From assembly GCA_000729835.1 (NCBI GenBank), contig JFHB01000090.1, positions 50,832 through 114,831 on the forward strand: a stretch of 64,000 bases of DNA, written 5' to 3'. A program made the position numbers and the translations under genes. Positions within the stretch are counted from its first letter, which is position 1. Every line of letters begins with the position of its first letter. Below the pieces are notes generated by a model, which searched no databases, was not told where the DNA came from, and worked only from the letters and a program-made list of their open reading frames with translations. Positions 57,435-64,000 of this stretch are shown piece after piece. This DNA is from Atkinsonella hypoxylon. Its lineage: Eukaryota; Ascomycota; Sordariomycetes; Hypocreales; Clavicipitaceae.

Positions 57435-58639
57435 ATGCATTCGACGCCGGTGATGAAAACTCCAGTTCCTGAACAATATGCTTTAAATCCAAAAGAACAG
57501 CTTATTCCAGGAATATCAGATTATACCCTCTCCCTAATAGTCCCGGTAGTTACACACTGGCTTACCTCGGCCGTATATGAGGCCATTCAATATTTTGGAT
57601 TGTTCCAAGCATACAGAATTCACAGCAATGAAGAAGAAAGGGCCAAAAACACCATCAGCCGACTGGAGTGCTTGCGTGGCGTAATTTTGGTACAGGTATG
57701 TTCTGGCCTATTTCTGCTCTCGGCTTGCCTAATCCCAAATTGCAGATCCTCCAGACCGGTCTTGGAATTGCGATGGGCGCATTCTCAGAGGGGGAGAAGA
57801 CAGGAAACGAATATGACGATATAAAGATTTGGACAAGTCGTGTACATAATCTCGGAAAAATTACTTTAACGGAGCTCTCATGGTGCAGCATCAATATCTC
57901 GACGCTAAGCCCCTCACTCTATGACTTGGCCGCTCTCTTCATACCCCCTAAGTCAAGTCTGGAGGAAAACGAGGTCGAGTTATTTGTGGCTAAACTTATT
58001 TATTACGGATTGATGCCTGCATTGCGATTTTATCTTGCTCTATGGTTGGCAGACACATGGGTCTTCTTCATTCATCGGGCCGAGCACAGCAACCAATGGT
58101 TATATAGTAAGTGATATGAAAACCGCAGCGACTTCAGACTAATCTTGCTATGTAGGAAACTTTCACGCCAGACACCATGAACTATACGTGCCTTACAGTT
58201 GGGGGGGTATCTACGACCATCCTGTCGAAAGTTTATTTCTGAGTGTCGGAGCTTTCGCATTTGCCATAGTTGGTTCTCGTATGACGTTGAGAGAAAGTAT
58301 ATTTTTCTCAGCCTTCTCCTCAGCAAAGGCTTGCACAGATCATGGCGGGTACCATTTCCCTTGGAACCCAATAGATCTCTGCACTTCGGTCGGTGCTGCA
58401 TATCATGACAAACATCATCAGCGCTGGGGGCTAAAGGTAAACCTAATTTTTTTTAGCTCTTTGTTTCAATTTCCTAATATGGTCTGCAGAAAAATTTTGC
58501 CCTTCACTTTTCATTCTGGGACAGAGTGCTGGGCACAGAGTTTACGGACGAAGACACTGCGGCCAGGCTATATGTACGGGACCGTACATCAGCAGAGATG
58601 GCAAAGCAGCAAAACGGGCGCAAGTTCAAAGATTCTTAA
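57435..58639 (+). CDS. SUR2-like di-iron hydroxylase, copy 2
   Basis: Exons 57435-57695, 57746-58106, 58156-58436, 58490-58639; 350 residues with introns at the same three protein positions as copy 1. N-terminus LIPGISDYTLSLIVPVVTHW and YRIHSNEEERAKNTISRLEC. Histidine boxes HRAEH (197-201), HARHH (211-215) and HDKHH (291-295) fall at the same residue numbers as in copy 1. Exon 3 has DHGGYHFPWNP. A 20-30 residue segment near 120-150 (ELSWCSINISTLSPSLYDLA) differs completely from copy 1. Identical intron positions and lengths show gene duplication, but the sequences are well diverged, so it is old or fast-evolving. Two hydroxylation steps or alternative substrates are possible. Confidence 0.88.
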
Positions 58640-58887
58640 GAAACAGGTTAGCCTTAGTGTTAAGTCAAAATTGGCCCATAACTTATAGATCAGGACCCAG
58701 GTAATGACTACACTGCTCATGATCTACTTCTTAGTAGCCACTGCGGTACACTAGACAACTTATGACGAGTATTCTAGCTTCAGCAATAAAGTATATACGA
58801 TCAACACTAAGGCAATTTCCAATAGATTCTAGGTAAAACAAGACTTATCCCTTTGGAAACAGTATTGCGCTGCAGACAACATTCACC

Positions 58888-59925
58888 CTATAACGTTCCG
58901 TATTTGACCAAGTAACCTCCATCGACAGCTATAATCTGACCATTAAGGTATTGATTCGTGGCAGCAAAAAGAATCGCATTTGCCATGTCAATATCATTGC
59001 CTGGTCTTCCGGCAGATATCTCGCTGCAAGTGCCAGCCGGCAACGGGGGCGACTTTTGACTCTCGTCACTGCTACCGGTAGTAATTTCGCTTGGAAATAA
59101 ACCTGGCGCAATAGAATTGACTCTGATAGACAGCTTGCAATTCGCAATCTCCACGGCAAGCATTTTGGTAAGGTGAATGGTGGCTGCCTTGGCGGCATTT
59201 GACGCAAATCGACTCAGCGACTCTTTGATCAAGCCGTTAATGGACGATATGTTGATAACGGTACTTGTTACGCCAGGTCGTCTGTCACTTGCTCGTTGCA
59301 ATAGAGGCAGAAAAGCTGTTGTGACAAAGTAAATAGCAGCGACATTTGTAGCGTATACGTCAGTCCAATTCTCAAATGTTGCATTGTCCGCTTCGAAGAG
59401 ATTCCGTTTGACTTCCTCGACATTGGCACCTTCGGGTTTCTGCTTATTACTGTAGATGCCGGCATTGTTGATGAGAATATCCACAAATTGTTCTCTTTGC
59501 TCGATCTTTTGCACAAGACGCCTATCTATGGTCAGTTATAGATCATCCTTCCTCATGATGATATGCAAACCGAATTTCATCTTTTCGCGATACATCTCCA
59601 ACTAGTGAAATTATGGAGCCGTTTATGCCTTGCCCGTGCGCTTCCACAGCTCGGTTGAGCTTCGCTTCCGTGCGTCCAATTATATAAACTTTTGAGCCAT
59701 TAACTGCTCTGGAAATTCAGTGTTAGGGCGGCTAATTTTCTAGGGCGTTTGTTCTGGGGACGAACAATGCTTGTGCAGCCATTAAGCCTAGACCAGAGCC
59801 GCCGCCGGTAATTACAGCGACCTACAGACCGGTTAGCAACCACACGTCTTGTCATCCGGCCTTCGTACCCTATCTTTGACATTGAAAACATTGTCAAGAA
59901 CGAATTCGGCGTTATTGGTAGTCAT
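58888..59925 (-). CDS. Short-chain dehydrogenase with altered catalytic Tyr
   Basis: Exons 59925-59869, 59821-59766, 59708-59571, 59521-58888; 294 residues. Introns are 47-57 bp. N-terminus MTTNNAEFVLDNVFNVKDRV, then AVITGGGSGLGLMAAQALAV with the TGxxxGxG motif, and KVYIIGRTEAKL. Later DILINNAGIY (NNAG), INISSINGLIKESL. Where the family has YxxxK the protein reads SRFASNAAKAATIHL: Ser191 replaces the catalytic Tyr, while Lys195 is kept. The C-terminus VNSIAPGLFPSEITTGSS and IAVDGGYLVKYGTL is classical. Paralogue of the divergent SDR at 60562-61612. It may be non-catalytic as an oxidoreductase or use another residue; a sequencing error at one codon cannot be excluded. Confidence 0.85.
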
Positions 59926-60561
59926 GGCGCAAGCTGGCCACCGTCCCAAGTCATGGATTTGTGTATTAGCAAGAAGATTTGATGCCAAAGTACAAGTATA
60001 TTGCCAATGAAAGTACAGCGAATATGAGAGATAACTCAGTACCTGCACTCTGTTAATGAAACTTCAGAGCACCCGTAACAGTTGAGCATGCCGATTGAAG
60101 ACCAAAAGTATACTAAGCCCAAACAAGCTCATGCAGGCTAGACAGATTACTCATGAGGAATAGTATATAAATGCATTGATTTCAGTTGATAAGATGTTCA
60201 CCGGCATCAAAACCCCTCACTTGACAAAGGTCCCGCATATGCGGCTCGGCCTGAGCGGCCCGTCTCTAAGCCGTTGTCCACACCATTATAAGGCCGTATC
60301 CAGCGATTAGTGCATATGTACCTAAAGTCCTCAGCTAGGATGTCGACCAGTGAGACAGGGTATTGGTAAGAATCAATATCTCGCTGCAAGTAGCCAATGA
60401 TGCAATCTCAAGGAGCTTCGGCTGGTCCCGGCCTGGTTCACGTCCCTAAGACTCAAGTTTCTTTGTGCTACAATTAGGTTATATGACTGAAGACGATAGA
60501 GTTACTTTGATCGTGCTTCATGGATTGAATTGCGATAGTTATCTCACATTCATCTCTAGCA
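59926..60561. promoter_or_regulatory. Divergent promoter between the paired SDR genes
   Basis: 636 bp separate the two SDR start codons. A TATATAAA at 60164-60171 lies about 240 bp from the minus-strand start and 390 bp from the plus-strand start. No other site was assigned. Confidence 0.45.
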
Positions 60562-61612
60562 ATGGGTTCTCAAAGTGCGGCGCAGTTAAAATGCAACTTG
60601 CTCTTTGACGTATCCCATGTTACTGCTGTGCTTACGGGTGGTGGCTCTGGAATTGGATTAATGATTACGCAAGCGTTGATTGCCAATGGTGCCCGGGTTT
60701 ATGTCGTGGACCGAAGGAAAGACGCCTTGGATACGGTCCTGAGGCTGTATAACACAGGTCCGGGGGAGATGATACCGCAAGATTATCCAAGACTCCGACT
60801 TTTCTAGTATTTACTAACAATTGTTACCAGATTTGTGGCTGATATTAGTGTTAAAGAAGACGTAGTTCGTCTGGCCGATCAAGTCGCCACACTAGAGCCC
60901 GATGGCATCCAGCTTCTCGTAAATAACGCTGGCATAGCATTGGATCATACCACGAGATTCGGAGAGAACGGTCAACCATGTATGAGCAATGCACAGTCGA
61001 TATCTGATCACTTCATGAGATCGACTCCTAGCGACTGGACGCGTTCTTTCGAAACCAACGTCATGGGCGGCTACTTCATGTCCATGGCGTTCTTGCCGCT
61101 TCTCGACAAGGGCTCGGGCAAAGTCAGAGGCTATTCTTCCAGTATAGTGAACCTATCCAGCAACTCGGCATTTCTAAAAGATAGCTGCCGCGGATATATC
61201 TCGTATGCAGCAAGTAAAGCTGGTACCGTTCATTTGAGCCGCATGCTAGCAACAGTACTGTCGAAAACTAGTGTGAGGGTGAATCAGATAGCGCCGGGAA
61301 CTTTCCCTTCAGAAGTATGTGACCTCGTTGCATCTTGTTGACGTCTGCTGACATACACAGATGACGACTGGGTCTTCAGGCCCAGACCAAAAATCCACTA
61401 TGAATCGCCCGGTGATGAATGCTGCCCGTATGTTTTACCTTGTCCGGCTTATCATTATTCCACTAACCCTGTCTCACGTAGGTCGACCCGGTCAGGAGTC
61501 TGATATTGCCGCCACAATTCTTTTACTTGCAAGTATTGGAGGGACCTTCTATAATCATCAGATCTTGTTCCCCGATGGGGGCGAAACTCTCATTGGTCCT
61601 GCTGCAATCTGA
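60562..61612 (+). CDS. Short-chain dehydrogenase/reductase, complete catalytic set
   Basis: Exons 60562-60776, 60831-61314, 61361-61427, 61482-61612; 298 residues. Intron 1 (60777-60830) begins GCAAGA rather than GT, has a TACTAAC branch site and ends CAG. It joins GPGEMIP to FVADISVKEDVV, exactly aligning with the family; the nearest GT donor makes a TAA codon. Introns 2 and 3 are standard. Motifs: TAVLTGGGSGIGLMITQALI, LLVNNAGIA, IVNLSSNSAF and GYISYAASKAG with the YxxxK pair intact. C-terminal MTTGSSGPDQKST and ATILLLASIGGTF. A classical SDR paralogous with its divergent neighbour. Confidence 0.88.
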
Positions 61613-61788
61613 TGATCCAAAGTGCAGTTATTCAGAATGTTTCAGTTTCGCTGTTGACCAGTCCATAGCATAAGGCTTCTTCAAATGCAACTCTTTCTTT
61701 TTCCAACTAGCTTAACAACTTTGCTAAATTGCGATTATATAGACAGAGACAATTGGGTAACTAATTATAACGTCGACATCACTCGGGT

Positions 61789-62866
61789 TTAGGATAGGAC
61801 AGCCTCCCTCAGTGAGGCTTCCAAACTAGTAAACCCCGATCGTCCATATCTACGTAGTAACTCCTGAGTTCTCTCCGTATCTACAGTCTTCAAGTCTTTA
61901 GGCGCATCTTTGATCCTCTCGAACTTTATCTTGCCGTTGCCATCTCCCTCAGCGTCAATTTTCTCCATCAGATCCGCTGTATCGTTGAAATTAAATGGAC
62001 CCGCGAATGCCAACAATCTCTCTCCAATGACATCCTTCTCGAGTAATGCTGCAACATGTAACAGCGCCGTGTCGGTGACATTGACATAGTGCTGCGGCGC
62101 GAATCGTTCCCTTAAGAGCTCGAGAGTTTCCGCGTCTCCTTGCCACATCTTCTTGTACCAACCTCCTGTCGAAGCTGGTTGCTCATTTGATAGGATCCTC
62201 CCGATGTTGCAATTTGGCAACACGGTGTTGAGAACAAAATCAGGCTTCTCTTCCTGCATGAATCTCCAACACTCCTTCTCTGCTAATGTCTTACTCGCCG
62301 CATATACCGCCAGCTTTCGGTCGTCGTTGTAAGGTGGAGGCGCCAAGGCGAGTTTCACGTCGGCGTCATTCCATGTATTTGTGTCAACATGGAACTTTTT
62401 ATTCACTATTGGTGCTGTTGCTGCAGCCGATGAAGAAGTGTAGACGAAACGTTTGACGCTTGGGTTATGCGCCGCTGCAGTGAGTGCGTTTTTCACGCCA
62501 GAGAGCACTATTGTTATTATTTTCGGGTCCGGGTTAAGCGTAAGATCAGAGGCGACGTGTATGACGGCTGAACAGCCTGCAGAGTGTTAGAAATTACCCG
62601 GTAATATGCGGTTAGAGGACCAGCTGACCTTTCACCACTTCGTCGAAGGCTCCGTTCACTGCCATGTTCTCGACGATCTGGGTCTCAAAAGCATTCTGGC
62701 CGTACTGGGCATCAAAAAGCGCGTGCATATAATTAGCCTTGTGGGCATCACGAACGGTACCACGAACGCGAAACCCGCGATCTAGGATTTCCTTGGCGAC
62801 ATGGCTACCGATATACCCATTTACGCCAGTGACCAGGACCAGGGATCCATTCGGGATTGCTGACAT
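61789..62866 (-). CDS. NAD(P)-dependent epimerase/aldehyde reductase (Gre2/DFR-like)
   Basis: Exons 62866-62629 and 62576-61789; intron 62577-62628 (GTCAGC..CAG). 341 residues. N-terminus LVLVTGVNGYIGSHVAKEIL with GxxGxxG, then RGTVRDAHKANY. The intron joins FDEVVKG to CSAVIHVASDL, a normal strand of the extended SDR fold. The catalytic segment has FVYTSSSAA (Ser) and YAASKTLAEK (Tyr/Lys). Members include fungal ketoreductases, methylglyoxal reductase Gre2 and dihydroflavonol reductases. It could reduce the aldehyde released by the NRPS-like enzyme. Rightmost gene of the cluster. Confidence 0.88.
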
Positions 62867-63467
62867 AGTAACCTTTATTATTCTTGCTATAAGGCAGTTT
62901 CGCGGAATTCTTATGGCTTGATAGTGAAGAAAGAGCTGATTTCTTATGTTGTTTATCGGAATTTCCCAATTCTATTTGAAGTAGGGATATAAATTACACG
63001 GGGCGGGATTTGTGGAGAGGGATAATGAATACGGGTTTTAGGTGGTGGATCCAATATTATATCAAGGCCCACTATTATGCAAGATAACTTAGCTAGAACA
63101 AGCATCCCTAATAATACTATGTTAAGCCTACCTTATGTCTAAACATTTATGGTGATAAGACTGGTAATCTGGCTTACTTGTTGATGATTACTCTATTATG
63201 ATTTCCAAGTAACATTAAAAATATATATACTATGTCACGGCAGGATTATTACCCCCTTTTTTTGTTACTATATTAGTATTGAAAATTATAGGGATAACAG
63301 GACTAGATATAAGAGGGTAGTGAAGCCTCTTAGATTAAAACCTGTTATAGGGGAATTTGGCCATGTGTGGTTAGTGTCACGGCCATAAGGGAAAGATTAA
63401 ATGGTATTATTAGGCTCTATCAACGAAGACTTTAAGATAGAAGGGAAAGGAGGAAAAAGGAGGCAAA
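62867..63467. other. A+T-rich, gene-free flank
   Basis: Promoter of the epimerase gene, then A+T-rich sequence with many TA steps and no open frame of note; it grades into repeats to the right. Confidence 0.5.
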
Positions 63468-64000
63468 TGTAATAGACTGACCTAGTGGCTGCTGCTAACT
63501 AGCATCTATAATGAGAACTATAATCATAGGGAGGAAAGGAGGAAGAGAGAAGGAACCGGAAGCCTCTCTATGCCTCTATACTATATATCTAGGGGTAGGT
63601 CTATTCCCTTAGGAGCCCCTTTTAGTATATGCTCTATAGCTAAGGTCCTCTCTCTAGGGCCTAGTAAAGACTAGCTAACCTCTAGATAAATGCAGCTTAC
63701 TTCTATCCCTTTACCTATATAGATCTCTATCCCTCTTCTGCTGTTCTTTCTCTATTAAAAGACTTAAGCCTAAGGCTTAAGTCTATAATATACTCTCCTT
63801 CTCCTCTTAGGCTCTATAACTGTAATGGACTGGCCTAGTTGCTTCTGCTAACTAGCGTCTATAATAAGAACTATAATCATAGGGAGGAAAGGAGGAAGAG
63901 AGAAGGGACTGGAAGCCTCCCTATACCCCTATACTATATATCTAGGGGTGGGTCTATCCCCTTAGGAGCCCCTTTTAGCATGTGCTCTGTAGCTAAGGTT
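63468..64000. repeat. Long direct repeat, ~180-bp unit with ~353-bp period
   Basis: Copy 1 runs about 63468-63646, copy 2 from 63821 to the window end (cut off). Both begin TGTAATRGACTGRCCTAGT and include ATAATCATAGGGAGGAAAGG, CTATACTATATATCTAGGGG and AGGAGCCCCTTTTAG. Differences are mainly A/G and C/T transitions. The spacer at 63759-63781 contains the palindrome GACTTAAGCCT-A-AGGCTTAAGTC. The pattern fits a decaying repetitive element or tandem array. Confidence 0.75.

Overview
The window is nuclear DNA of a filamentous ascomycete. Genes carry short introns (about 46-150 bp) with GT..AG ends and CTAAC/CTAAT branch sites. Single-copy housekeeping genes of the Pezizomycotina type (VPS11, VNX1-like, RPT6, a Pyp1-like phosphatase, MCH1-like) are easily recognised. 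Gene content suggests a Sordariomycete, perhaps Hypocreales; that placement is inference from memory. I saw no tRNA, rRNA or CRISPR. Most intron positions below come from reading splice signals and checking that the reading frame closes.

Left part (1-31.3 kb) is a conserved chromosomal backbone with wide intergenic gaps: the 3' two-thirds of VPS11, a VNX1-like vacuolar cation/proton exchanger, the proteasome ATPase RPT6, a DUF1989 protein, a rhodanese-PTP tyrosine phosphatase, an unrecognised nuclear-looking protein, an MCH1-like transporter and an OB-fold-like protein. Traces of mobile DNA lie at about 15.1-15.4 kb and possibly 22 kb.

Middle part (32-38 kb) is a boundary zone. It holds a decayed AT-hook/acidic gene broken by frameshifts, a small ASCH/PUA-like protein, a stand-alone class I aminoacyl-tRNA-synthetase-like protein (HLGT and KLSKS motifs), and two nested terminal-inverted-repeat elements.

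Right part (38-63 kb) looks like a biosynthetic gene cluster: an APC amino-acid permease, an NRPS-like enzyme (truncated C, then A-T-R), a cytochrome P450, an NmrA-like reductase, a short-chain dehydrogenase, a transaldolase-like enzyme, a GNAT acetyltransferase, two SUR2-like di-iron hydroxylases in opposite orientation around a SnoaL/NTF2-like protein, two divergent paralogous SDRs (one with the catalytic Tyr replaced by Ser) and an NAD-dependent epimerase/reductase. A plausible logic is: import or use of an amino acid, activation and reductive release as aldehyde or alcohol by the NRPS-like enzyme, possible C3 transfer by the transaldolase, then hydroxylation, redox tailoring and N- or O-acetylation. 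The product is unknown. No pathway-specific Zn2Cys6 regulator or drug exporter is visible in the window. The right edge (about 63-64 kb) is AT-rich repeat sequence.
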